A stretch of 64,000 nt of DNA from Haemophilus parainfluenzae T3T1 (GTDB lineage: Bacteria; Pseudomonadota; Gammaproteobacteria; Enterobacterales; Pasteurellaceae), in contig NC_015964.1 of NCBI RefSeq assembly GCF_000210895.1, positions 889,501-953,500 of the forward strand, in the 5' to 3' direction. Position numbers and translations under genes: made by a program. Shown piece after piece: positions 47,718 to 55,552 of the stretch. The stretch's first letter is position 1. Each line of letters opens with the position of its first letter. Under the pieces are notes generated by a model. It made no database searches, was not told where the DNA came from, and was given only the letters and a program-made list of their open reading frames with translations.

Positions 47718-49226
47718 ATGGAAACTGTTTATAACTTTATTAATGGTAAACAAGTGCCAAGCAGAGGGACAAAAGCGCATCCAATTTATAATCCTGCAAC
47801 AGGTGAGCAAATTCGCCAAGTGATTATGAGTACTCCGGATGATGTAAATGAAGCTATCGAAGTAGCACATAAAGCTTTTGCTGATTGGTCAGCAACCTCT
47901 CCGCTACGTCGTGCCCGGATTATGTTTAAGTTTAAAGAACTGTTGGAAAGAGATTGGGATTCATTAGCTCGTTTAATCGTAGAGGAGCATGGTAAAGTTT
48001 ATTCTGATGCTTGTGGTGAATTGACTCGTGGTTTGGAAGTTGTTGAATTCTCATGCGGTATTCCTCATTTATTAAAAGGTGAATTTTCAGAGCAAGCAGG
48101 ACGTGGCATCGATATTCATTCATCTTTGCAACCACTAGGGGTAACAGTTGGTATTACGCCATTTAACTTCCCTGCAATGGTGCCAATGTGGATGTTCCCA
48201 ATTGCATTAGCTTGCGGCAATACCTTCATTTTAAAACCAGCTAAAGCAGATCCTTCCTTATCTATTCGTTTAGCTGAACTGTTAAAAGAAGCAGGTTTAC
48301 CAGATGGCGTATTTAATGTGGTGCATGGTGATCGTCACGATAATGAAATTTTATTGCGAGATCCGCGTGTTCATGCGGTGAGTTTTGTGGGTTCTACACC
48401 AGCGGCAGCGCATGTATATAAAGTTGGTTCAGAATTTGGCAAGCGTGTACAAACTTTTGGTGCAGCGAAAAACCATGCATTAATTATGCCAGACGCAGAT
48501 ATTGAATCTACTGCAAATGCTTTATTAGGTGCCGCATTTGGTGCGGCGGGAGAACGTTGTATGGCATTGGCATTGGCGGTTACGATTGATGATGAAACTG
48601 CAGATAAATTAGTGGCAGCTTTAAAACCAAAAGTAGAAGCACTTCGTTATGGTCCAGGTATTCCAAAAGATGGTGAAAAAGAAATGGATTTTGGTCCATT
48701 AATTACTCAGCAACATCTCAACAATGTGACAAATTATATTACAACTGGTGTGGAAGAAGGTGCAACACTTCTTGTTGATGGTCGAGGTAAAAAGCCAGTT
48801 GGTCATGAGAATGGTTTCTTTATCGGGGGTTCCTTGTTCGATAATGTCACTTCCGATATGGTGATTTATAAAGAAGAGATCTTTGGACCTGTATTAGGTA
48901 TTGTCAGAGCAAAAAGCTTTGAAGAAGCAATGAAGTTAATTAATGAACACCCTTATGGAAATGGTACCGCTATCTTTACCTCTGATGGTGGTGCTGCTCG
49001 TGAGTTTGCATATCATGTTCAGGCGGGAATGGTGGGCATTAATGTGCCGATTCCTGTACCGATGTCATTCCATTGTTTCGGTGGTTGGAAGCATTCATCT
49101 TACAGTACCTTGAACGTTTATGGTCCGGATGGTGTTCGTTTTTATACGAAGATGAAAACAACGACAACACGTTGGCCAAATAAATATGTAATTGAAAACG
49201 CTGCATTTAGTATGCCGACACTGTAA
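47718..49226 (+). CDS. iolA: Methylmalonate/malonate-semialdehyde dehydrogenase (acylating)
   Basis: A 502-residue CoA-acylating aldehyde dehydrogenase that turns malonate semialdehyde, NAD and CoA into acetyl-CoA and carbon dioxide, the last step of inositol breakdown. NFINGKQVPSRGTKAHPIYNPATGE opens it. The catalytic Cys281 lies in GAAGERCMALALAV, and the usual ALDH glutamate is absent, replaced by FGAAKNHALIMPDAD, as in MmsA/IolA enzymes. AAGGAG lies 6 bases before the ATG at 47718, which decides the start. A Gfo/Idh/MocA gene follows in the same direction. Confidence 0.95.
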   Translation: METVYNFINGKQVPSRGTKAHPIYNPATGEQIRQVIMSTPDDVNEAIEVAHKAFADWSATSPLRRARIMFKFKELLERDWDSLARLIVEEHGKVYSDACGELTRGLEVVEFSCGIPHLLKGEFSEQAGRGIDIHSSLQPLGVTVGITPFNFPAMVPMWMFPIALACGNTFILKPAKADPSLSIRLAELLKEAGLPDGVFNVVHGDRHDNEILLRDPRVHAVSFVGSTPAAAHVYKVGSEFGKRVQTFGAAKNHALIMPDADIESTANALLGAAFGAAGERCMALALAVTIDDETADKLVAALKPKVEALRYGPGIPKDGEKEMDFGPLITQQHLNNVTNYITTGVEEGATLLVDGRGKKPVGHENGFFIGGSLFDNVTSDMVIYKEEIFGPVLGIVRAKSFEEAMKLINEHPYGNGTAIFTSDGGAAREFAYHVQAGMVGINVPIPVPMSFHCFGGWKHSSYSTLNVYGPDGVRFYTKMKTTTTRWPNKYVIENAAFSMPTL

Positions 49227-49249
49227 TTAACATAATTTTTTAAATCATA

Positions 49250-49287
49250 AAGAGGAGATAATTGCGTTGAGGATGTTATCTCCTCTT
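49250..49287 (+). other. Intercistronic hairpin between iolA and the next dehydrogenase gene
   Basis: AAGAGGAGATAA (49250-49261) and TTATCTCCTCTT (49276-49287) form a perfect 12-bp stem with a 14-base loop. There is no U-run after it, so a role in RNA stability or partial termination is more likely than full termination. Confidence 0.65.
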
Positions 49288-49317
49288 GTTCTATGCAATA
49301 AATAGTAAGGATATCAT

Positions 49318-50457
49318 ATGAAACAAGTTCGTATTGGTTTGATAGGTACTGGATATATCGGTCGTTGCCATGCCATTGCTTATGCTCAGGCGCCAACAGT
49401 ATTTCCACTTGATGCTGAATTGGTTCTGGAATATTTAGCCGAGATTACGCCAGAATTAGCCGAGGAAAAGGCAAAAGAATTCGGTTTTAAACGTTTTACA
49501 GGGGATTGGAAGGATATTGTGCAAGATCCAAATGTGGATGTAGTAGATATTTGCACTCCAAACTTTCTCCATAAAGAAATTGCATTAGCGGCTATTGCTA
49601 ATGGTAAACATGTTTACTCTGAAAAGCCGCTAGCGCTCACAGCAGAAGATGCAAAATTAATGTATGAAGCGGCAAAGAAAGCAAATGTTAAGACCTTGGT
49701 TGGGTTTAATTATATAAAAAATCCAACTACTCAATTAGCCAGAGAAATTATTGCTAATGGTGAAATTGGAGAAGTAGTACATTTTTATGGTACTCATAAT
49801 GAAGATTACCTTGCTAACGAAAATACACCATTGGATTGGCACTGCGTGAAAGAAAAAGCAGGATTAGGTGCATTAGGAGATTTAGCCGCTCATATTGTAC
49901 AGATGTCTCAGTATTTATTAGGGCAGGATATTCGGGCGGTTATAGGAGATATGCAAACAGTAATTAAAAATCGCCCAAACCCTCATAATTTACAAGAGCG
50001 TTTAGATGTTGAGAATGAAGATCAGGCGACAGCATTGGTTCGATTTGATAATGGATGCATGGGCACGATTGAAACATCTCGAATTGCTTGTGGACGAAAA
50101 ATGGGACTGAGTTATGTCATTACGGGGACAAAAGGTAGTATTTCTTATACTCAAGAAAGAATGGCTGAATTAAAGCTTTATTTACATGATGAAGATCCGG
50201 CAAGACAAGGATTTAAAACAATCCTTACTGGACCATTGCATCCGGATTACAGGAATTTTTGTGTGAGCGCAGGTCATGGTATTGGTTTTAACGATCAGAA
50301 AACGGTGGAGATCAGAGATTTAGTAAATGGTTTAGCTTCACCTGAAGGTGTTTTATATCCTGATTTTGAAGAAGGATATAAGGTGTCTCGCGTGTTAGAT
50401 GCAATAGCATTATCGTATCACCAAAAACGTTGGGTTAATGTGGAAGAAATAGCGTAA
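49318..50457 (+). CDS. Gfo/Idh/MocA family dehydrogenase (inositol-type, substrate uncertain)
   Basis: A 379-residue NAD(P)-dependent oxidoreductase. RIGLIGTGYIGRCHAIAYAQ is the Rossmann motif and YSEKPLALTAEDA the catalytic Lys motif. GALGDLAAHIVQM supplies the Asp/His pair. It is longer than IolG (336 residues) and differs in the C-terminal domain. Such paralogues in inositol clusters oxidise scyllo-inositol, other inositol isomers or keto-inositols (IolX, IolW, IolU types). I cannot choose among these. It is probably co-transcribed with iolA and is followed by a terminator. Confidence 0.82.
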   Translation: MKQVRIGLIGTGYIGRCHAIAYAQAPTVFPLDAELVLEYLAEITPELAEEKAKEFGFKRFTGDWKDIVQDPNVDVVDICTPNFLHKEIALAAIANGKHVYSEKPLALTAEDAKLMYEAAKKANVKTLVGFNYIKNPTTQLAREIIANGEIGEVVHFYGTHNEDYLANENTPLDWHCVKEKAGLGALGDLAAHIVQMSQYLLGQDIRAVIGDMQTVIKNRPNPHNLQERLDVENEDQATALVRFDNGCMGTIETSRIACGRKMGLSYVITGTKGSISYTQERMAELKLYLHDEDPARQGFKTILTGPLHPDYRNFCVSAGHGIGFNDQKTVEIRDLVNGLASPEGVLYPDFEEGYKVSRVLDAIALSYHQKRWVNVEEIA

Positions 50458-50464
50458 TTCGATG

Positions 50465-50498
50465 AGGGGCATTCAATTATAGTGCCCCTTATTTTTTT
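50465..50498 (+). terminator. Terminator after the Gfo/Idh/MocA gene
   Basis: AGGGGCA (50465-50471) and TGCCCCT (50483-50489) form a 7-bp stem with an 11-base loop, followed by TATTTTTTT. It separates the iolA unit from the ABC importer unit. Confidence 0.75.
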
Positions 50499-50544
50499 AT
50501 TATTAATCGGAAGATTTTGCGAATAGTAAATATTTTCGACTAAA

Positions 50545-50566
50545 AAGTAAGATCTACTTCACACTT
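50545..50566 (+). promoter_or_regulatory. Candidate class I CRP site of the inositol ABC importer operon
   Basis: TAAGA-N6-TCACA in a 22-mer that matches the CRP consensus at 16 positions. Its centre (50555.5) would be 61.5 bases upstream of the start site expected from the -10 element at 50605. Confidence 0.5.
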
Positions 50567-50580
50567 TCAAAAAATGACAG

Positions 50581-50610
50581 TTGCAGAAAATCTTCTTTTA
50601 ATGATATAGA
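50581..50610 (+). promoter_or_regulatory. Candidate promoter of the inositol ABC importer operon
   Basis: TTGCAG (50581-50586), an 18-base spacer and TATAGA (50605-50610). Both hexamers are off-consensus, as expected for an activator-dependent promoter. The leader before the binding-protein gene would be about 110 bases. Confidence 0.45.
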
Positions 50611-50727
50611 TAGTGTTGGATGATTTATTCCAATTTGTACCTCGATGAAATTTATATTCGCATGCTGTGAGAGTATAGCTGTATTTCAATCTTTGTTATT
50701 CGTTTAACTAATAAAGGGAGTAGCATT

Positions 50728-51666
50728 ATGAAAAAAACATTGCTTGCGTTACTTTGCGGTGGAGTTTTATTAACGTCTCAAGCTGTTATCGCTAAAAATG
50801 TTGTGATTGGTGCACCAATGGTTGCCTTTTCTGATAAATGGCAAACCTATCTTCAAGATGCCATTCGTGAGTTTGATAAAGCTCATGATGATGTGGAAAT
50901 TAAACTCGCAGATGCGAATGGTGATCCCGCTCGTTTATTAAATGATGCAGAAACATTTATCGATCAAAAAGTTGATGCATTACTTGTTGTTCCAACAGAT
51001 CCAAATATTGTTAAGGTTATTGGCAAAAAAGCTAAACGAGCCGGTATCCCTCTCATTATTATCAATCGTAAACCATTAGATGAAGATATGCAGTACGTTA
51101 CCAGTTATGTAGGATCGGATGAAATCGAAGGTGGACGTATTCAAGCTAACTTTATTGTTGATACCTTAAAAGGTAACCCTGCTGAAGCTGCAATCTTGAT
51201 GGGACCTTTAGGTCAAGATGCTCAAATTAAGCGTACACAAGGCAATAAGGAAATTTTTGGTCAGCATAAAAATATTAAAATTTTTACTGAACAAGAAGGT
51301 AAATGGGATAGAGCTAAAGGCCTAGAAATTGCAGAAAACTTACTTGCGGCAAATAAAAACTTAAATGTTGTTGTTAGTAATAATGATGAAATGGCGATTG
51401 GGGCGGTATTAGCTGGCAGAAAATTAGGTCTTAAAGATGAAGATTTAATTATTGTTGGTCTTGATGCAACACCTGATGCATTAGATTATTTAGGTAAAGG
51501 ATTAGATGCAACAGTGTTCCAATCAGCTGTAGGACAAGGTTCTGCGGGGGCTGAAATGGCCTATCTTGCTGCAAAAGGTGAAAAAGTTCCAGCTGTGAAA
51601 TGGGTACCTTTTGAACTCGTTACACCAGATAAAAAAGAGGAATATCAAGCGAGATATAAAAAATAG
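50728..51666 (+). CDS. Sugar (inositol-type) ABC transporter, periplasmic binding protein 1
   Basis: A 312-residue exported binding protein of the ribose/inositol cluster (peripla_BP_4). The signal peptide is about residues 1-22 (cleaved after VIA). The ligand pocket motifs are VAFSDKWQTYLQDAI, LADANGDPARLL, IIINRKPL (Asn113-Arg114), AQIKRTQGNKEI, VVSNNDEMAIGA and VGLDATPDAL. The context inside an iol cluster suggests myo-inositol as substrate. It is first of the importer operon, and a strong hairpin follows before the second, paralogous binding protein. AAAGGGAGTAGC precedes the ATG. Confidence 0.9.
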   Translation: MKKTLLALLCGGVLLTSQAVIAKNVVIGAPMVAFSDKWQTYLQDAIREFDKAHDDVEIKLADANGDPARLLNDAETFIDQKVDALLVVPTDPNIVKVIGKKAKRAGIPLIIINRKPLDEDMQYVTSYVGSDEIEGGRIQANFIVDTLKGNPAEAAILMGPLGQDAQIKRTQGNKEIFGQHKNIKIFTEQEGKWDRAKGLEIAENLLAANKNLNVVVSNNDEMAIGAVLAGRKLGLKDEDLIIVGLDATPDALDYLGKGLDATVFQSAVGQGSAGAEMAYLAAKGEKVPAVKWVPFELVTPDKKEEYQARYKK

Positions 51667-51684
51667 ATTTTCTCATCTAAATAA

Positions 51685-51706
51685 CGGAAGGGTGACAACC
51701 CTTCCG
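51685..51706 (+). other. Intercistronic hairpin between the two binding-protein genes
   Basis: CGGAAGGGT (51685-51693) and ACCCTTCCG (51698-51706), a 9-bp GC-rich stem with a GACA loop and no U-run. It sits 19 bases after the stop. Such hairpins after binding-protein genes often protect the upstream message from 3' exonucleases and raise the ratio of binding protein to membrane parts. Confidence 0.75.
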
Positions 51707-51744
51707 GTTAAAGCTAAAGAGATTTATTAATGGAGGGATGAACA

Positions 51745-52677
51745 ATGTTAAAAAAGGTATGCATTTTAGTTATTAGTCTCTTTTTTGCCCCAGTTATTTT
51801 AGCCAAGTCGATAGTAGTTGGCGTTTCAATGTATAGCCTTGCAGATAAATATCCCACTTATTTGCAGGATTCCATGGATAAGTTTGTCGCCTCCCAATCT
51901 AATCTTAAATTTAAATATGCCGATGCGAATGGCGATCCCGCCAAGATGTTAAATGATGTGGAAAATTTTATTGATTCAAAGGTCGATGCTTTGATCATTA
52001 TGCCAACAGATCAAAAGATCGTAAAAGCCATTGGATTAAAAGCAAGAAAAGCGAAGATTCCTTTAATTGTGGTGACAGTGAAACCGAATGAAGAAGACAT
52101 GCAATATGTAGCGAGCTACGTTGGTTCTGAAGAAATTAAAAGTGGTGAAATGCAGGGAGAATTTATTGTTAATTCATTGAATGGTAAACCAGCTAAAGCC
52201 ATTATTTTACTTGGACCATTGGGTTTAGAAGCTCAAATTAAACGAACAGAGGGTAATAAAAAGATCTTTGCACAGCATCCTGAAATTAAAGTGGTCGCAG
52301 AACAAGAGGCAAAATGGGATAGAGCTAAAGGGATGGAAGTCGCAGAAAATCTGCTTTCAGCTCACCGAGATGCAAATGTAATTCTGAGTAATAATGATGA
52401 AATGGCGATCGGGGCTTTATTGGCTGCGAAGAAACTTGGCTTCAAAGATGAAGACATGCTCATTGTAGGAATTGATGCTACACCAGACGCTTTAGCTTAT
52501 TTAGGTAATGGCTTGGATGCGACCGTTTATCAATCTGCATCAGGACAAGGACGATTGAGTGCAGAAATGGCCTATAAGGCTGCGCTTGGTGAAGAGATTC
52601 CCAAATATAATTGGATTCCTTTTGAATTGGTTACCCCAGAAATGAAGGAACAATATATCAACAAATATAAGGAGTAA
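51745..52677 (+). CDS. Sugar ABC transporter, periplasmic binding protein 2 (paralogue)
   Basis: A 310-residue exported binding protein, by eye about 60% identical to its upstream neighbour, so a tandem duplicate. The signal peptide is about residues 1-20 (cleaved after VILA). Most of the fold and the hinge are conserved (YADANGDPAKML, AQIKRTEGNKKI, LSNNDEMAIGA, GIDATPDAL). The pocket residues that usually contact the sugar differ: VAFSDKW becomes YSLADKY, and the Asn-Arg pair becomes Thr111-Val112 (VVTVKPNEE). I infer a different or broader ligand, with sharing of the single ATPase and permease. A GGAGGGATGAACA ribosome site precedes the ATG. Confidence 0.88.
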   Translation: MLKKVCILVISLFFAPVILAKSIVVGVSMYSLADKYPTYLQDSMDKFVASQSNLKFKYADANGDPAKMLNDVENFIDSKVDALIIMPTDQKIVKAIGLKARKAKIPLIVVTVKPNEEDMQYVASYVGSEEIKSGEMQGEFIVNSLNGKPAKAIILLGPLGLEAQIKRTEGNKKIFAQHPEIKVVAEQEAKWDRAKGMEVAENLLSAHRDANVILSNNDEMAIGALLAAKKLGFKDEDMLIVGIDATPDALAYLGNGLDATVYQSASGQGRLSAEMAYKAALGEEIPKYNWIPFELVTPEMKEQYINKYKE

Positions 52678-52737
52678 ATTGACCGCACTTTATAACGTTA
52701 TTTCCGTATTTATTTTTATCGAGTCAAGGAGTTAAAC

Positions 52738-54249
52738 ATGACTAATAGTAATAGCTCAAATTCTCCCTATATTTTAGAAATGAGAAATGTATCGAAAACA
52801 TTTCCTGGGGTTAAGGCATTAGATCGGATCAATCTCCGAGTCAAGCGTGGAAGTGTTCACGCTCTGATGGGGGAAAATGGAGCAGGTAAATCCACATTGA
52901 TGAAAATTCTATATGGAATTTATATTCCTGATGAAGGTGGAGAACTTATTCTAGATGATAAACCTTTTAAACCGGGGCGTCCTATTGATGCAATTCGTCG
53001 TGGTCTAACTATGGTGCCTCAGGAAATTTCTCCTGCTGCTAATTTGACGATTGCGGATAATTTTTATTTAGGTCGGGAAATAACGAAAGGTAAATTTTTC
53101 CTTAATCAAAAAGCAATGAATGAGCAAGCCTCCGCGATTCTAAAAGAGCTTGGTGTGCCGATGGACGTGACAGAAAAAATGTCAGATGTATCGGTAGCAA
53201 AAGCTCAGTTGGTTGCGATTGCGACTGCCGTTTCTAATGATGCGAAAGTGATCATTATGGATGAGCCAACAACGGCATTAACTGAAAATGAAGTAGATCA
53301 ACTTTATCGCATTATTGAAACGGTCAAAGCGAGAGGTATTGCGATTATCTTCATCTCTCACAAATTAGATGAGGTCTTTAGAGTATCTGATGAGATCACG
53401 GTAATTCGCGATGGTCAATATGTGGATACGAAGCCAACAAAAGAAGTGACCAAAGAACAACTCATTTCCATGATGGTTGGCCGTGATATGTCAGAAATGT
53501 TCCAACGTGAGCGTTTTGAATTATCTGATGAGATTGTTTTAGAAATTAAACATTTTACCCGAGAAGGAAAATATCAAGATATTAATTTTGCTGTACGTAA
53601 AGGTGAGATCTTTGGTATTGCTGGATTAGTTGGTGCAGGTCGTTCGGAAATTGTAGAAGGCTTATTTGGTTATAAACCTGCGGATAGTGGTGAGATTTAT
53701 ATTAAAGGCGAAAAAGCGATTATTAATAATCCGCTAGATGCCATGAAGCATAAAATTGGCTTTGTAACTGAAGACAGAAAATTGACAGGCTTGTTCCTAA
53801 ATCTGAGCATTACAGACAATATGATCATGCCGGAAATGTCGCCTTATTTAGAGAATTTCCTTGTATCTGTTGCAAGAGCACAAAAAACGGCAAATGAACA
53901 AAAAACAAAACTCAAAATAAAAGCGCCAAATGTGGATGTGATTACGAATAATCTGTCTGGCGGTAACCAACAAAAAGTATTGCTTGCTCGTTGGTTATTA
54001 CTAGAGCCTGAAATTTTGATTTTAGATGAACCAACAAAAGGGATTGACGTCGGGGCTAAAGCTGAGCTCTATAAATTGATGGTTGAGTTATCAAAACAAG
54101 GTAAAACGATCATTATGATTACGTCAGATATGTTGGAGCTTTTATCAATGAGTGATCGCGTTATGGTTATGCATGAAGGGCATCAAGTTGGCATCATTCC
54201 ACATACAGAATTGACTCAAGAGCGAGTACTTGAATTGGCTTCGGGTTAG
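52738..54249 (+). CDS. Sugar (inositol-type) ABC transporter, ATP-binding protein
   Basis: A 503-residue protein with two fused nucleotide-binding domains, as in RbsA/MglA/XylG. The first Walker A is GENGAGKSTLM (about residues 44-55). Its signature region is the degenerate MSDVSVAKAQLVAIATAV, followed by Walker B VIIMDEPTTAL. The second domain has GLVGAGRSEIVEGLFG (an atypical Walker A), signature NLSGGNQQKVLLARWL and Walker B ILILDEPTKGIDVGAKAE. One degenerate signature is usual for the family. AAGGAG lies 7 bases before the ATG. It is followed by the permease gene. Confidence 0.93.
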   Translation: MTNSNSSNSPYILEMRNVSKTFPGVKALDRINLRVKRGSVHALMGENGAGKSTLMKILYGIYIPDEGGELILDDKPFKPGRPIDAIRRGLTMVPQEISPAANLTIADNFYLGREITKGKFFLNQKAMNEQASAILKELGVPMDVTEKMSDVSVAKAQLVAIATAVSNDAKVIIMDEPTTALTENEVDQLYRIIETVKARGIAIIFISHKLDEVFRVSDEITVIRDGQYVDTKPTKEVTKEQLISMMVGRDMSEMFQRERFELSDEIVLEIKHFTREGKYQDINFAVRKGEIFGIAGLVGAGRSEIVEGLFGYKPADSGEIYIKGEKAIINNPLDAMKHKIGFVTEDRKLTGLFLNLSITDNMIMPEMSPYLENFLVSVARAQKTANEQKTKLKIKAPNVDVITNNLSGGNQQKVLLARWLLLEPEILILDEPTKGIDVGAKAELYKLMVELSKQGKTIIMITSDMLELLSMSDRVMVMHEGHQVGIIPHTELTQERVLELASG

Positions 54250-54304
54250 TGTCTATTAATTAGAATGGTTTATTTATTAAGATTAAAAAAGTGAGAGGTT
54301 TATT

Positions 54305-55258
54305 ATGGAAAACGTGACACTGAAGAAAATAATTAATGCGTATGGAATGGTCTTAATTTTAATTCTTCTCTTTTTGGCATTGTCTGTTTCAATAGACGGT
54401 TTTTTTTCAGCTAGAACAGTATGGAGTATTATCGAACAAGTATCCATGTTTGGTATTATTGCAATTGGTGTAACCTTCATCATTATCACAACGGGTATCG
54501 ATCTATCATCTGGCTCAGTGGTGGCACTTACAGCAGTCGTTTCAGCTTCAATTGTGACTGGTGGTGATAGCGTATCATCTGCGCTGCTGGCTTTTGCTGC
54601 CTCAATTTTAATTGGTGCTTTATTGGGATTGTTTAATGGTGGATTTACCGCGCTTGGTGGCATTCCGCCGTTTATCTCAACTTTAGGTATGATGATTATT
54701 GCACGTGGTGCTGCACAGCTTTATTCTGATGGTCGCCCAATTGATGCGTCTTCAGAAGCATTTACCTGGATTGCTGATGTGAATATTTTTGGACTTCCAG
54801 GGCTGGTTTTGTTGTATATCTTAATTGTGATTGCTTCTCATATTTTACTTAGCCGTTCAACTTTTGGTCGTCATGTTTATGCAGTAGGTGGAAATCTGAA
54901 TGCAGCTAAAATTTGTGGTATTAACACAAATAGAACATTAATTTGGGTTTATGTTCTAGGTGGAGCATTATCTGGATTAGCAGGCGCTTTACTCGCATCA
55001 CGAACCTATGCGGGTAACCCATCTTACGGTTTAGCTTGGGAGCTTGATGCTATCGCGGCAGCCGTTATTGGTGGAGTTTCTTTAAGTGGTGGCTTCGGTA
55101 CTATTCCAATGTGTGTGATTGGAGCTTTAATTATCGGTACCACCAATAAAGGCTTAAATATGTTAGGTGTGGACCCATACTGGCAGCAAATTGTTAAAGG
55201 GGCGATTATTGTAATCGCAGTATTACTTGATACTTTAAAACGTCGTAAAAAAGGGTAA
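54305..55258 (+). CDS. Sugar (inositol-type) ABC transporter, permease
   Basis: A 317-residue membrane protein with about nine to ten helices, of the RbsC/AraH permease family. ATGIDLSS-type motif appears as ITTGIDLSSGSVVALTAVV, and GGIPPFISTLGMMIIARGAAQLYSDG, SRSTFGRHVYAVGGNLNAAKICGIN and AAVIGGVSLSGGFGTI are the conserved loops. The homodimer would form the channel together with the ATPase encoded just upstream. AGAGG lies before the ATG. It is last gene of the importer operon and is followed by a strong terminator. Confidence 0.93.
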   Translation: MENVTLKKIINAYGMVLILILLFLALSVSIDGFFSARTVWSIIEQVSMFGIIAIGVTFIIITTGIDLSSGSVVALTAVVSASIVTGGDSVSSALLAFAASILIGALLGLFNGGFTALGGIPPFISTLGMMIIARGAAQLYSDGRPIDASSEAFTWIADVNIFGLPGLVLLYILIVIASHILLSRSTFGRHVYAVGGNLNAAKICGINTNRTLIWVYVLGGALSGLAGALLASRTYAGNPSYGLAWELDAIAAAVIGGVSLSGGFGTIPMCVIGALIIGTTNKGLNMLGVDPYWQQIVKGAIIVIAVLLDTLKRRKKG

Positions 55259-55284
55259 TGGAGACAAATACCCATTGATTTCAG

Positions 55285-55311
55285 AAAAGGCTACCTATGG
55301 TAGCCTTTTTT
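55285..55311 (+). terminator. Terminator of the inositol ABC importer operon
   Basis: AAAAGGCTACC / GGTAGCCTTTT, an 11-bp stem with a TAT loop, followed by TT and a T-rich tail. Confidence 0.9.
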
Positions 55312-55502
55312 ATTGGCATTAAGATTTAAAGCATAAAGAGAATACATGTATGCGTTTTTATTAAGAAAAGTGCGGTCAAAAAAAGGGCGTTTTTGAAATG
55401 ATGTAGTAATTATCTGAAATGCTAAGTGGACTTATTAAGAACTAAATCTCTATGGTAAATGAGGGAATGTTTCCCACCATTTTTTGTCGTTTTAGGATAT
55501 GA

Positions 55503-55532
55503 AAAGAGACCTAAATTTCTTTAGGTCTCTTT
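55503..55532 (-). terminator. Terminator of the iolD-iolE-iolG operon
   Basis: AAAGAGACCTAAA / TTTAGGTCTCTTT, a 13-bp stem with a 4-base loop, 20 bases past the iolG stop on the minus strand, with TTC and an AT-rich tail. The 190 bases between it and the importer terminator hold only one uptake signal (55368) and no recognisable gene. Confidence 0.85.
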
Positions 55533-55552
55533 CCATATTTATATGTTTAGTT

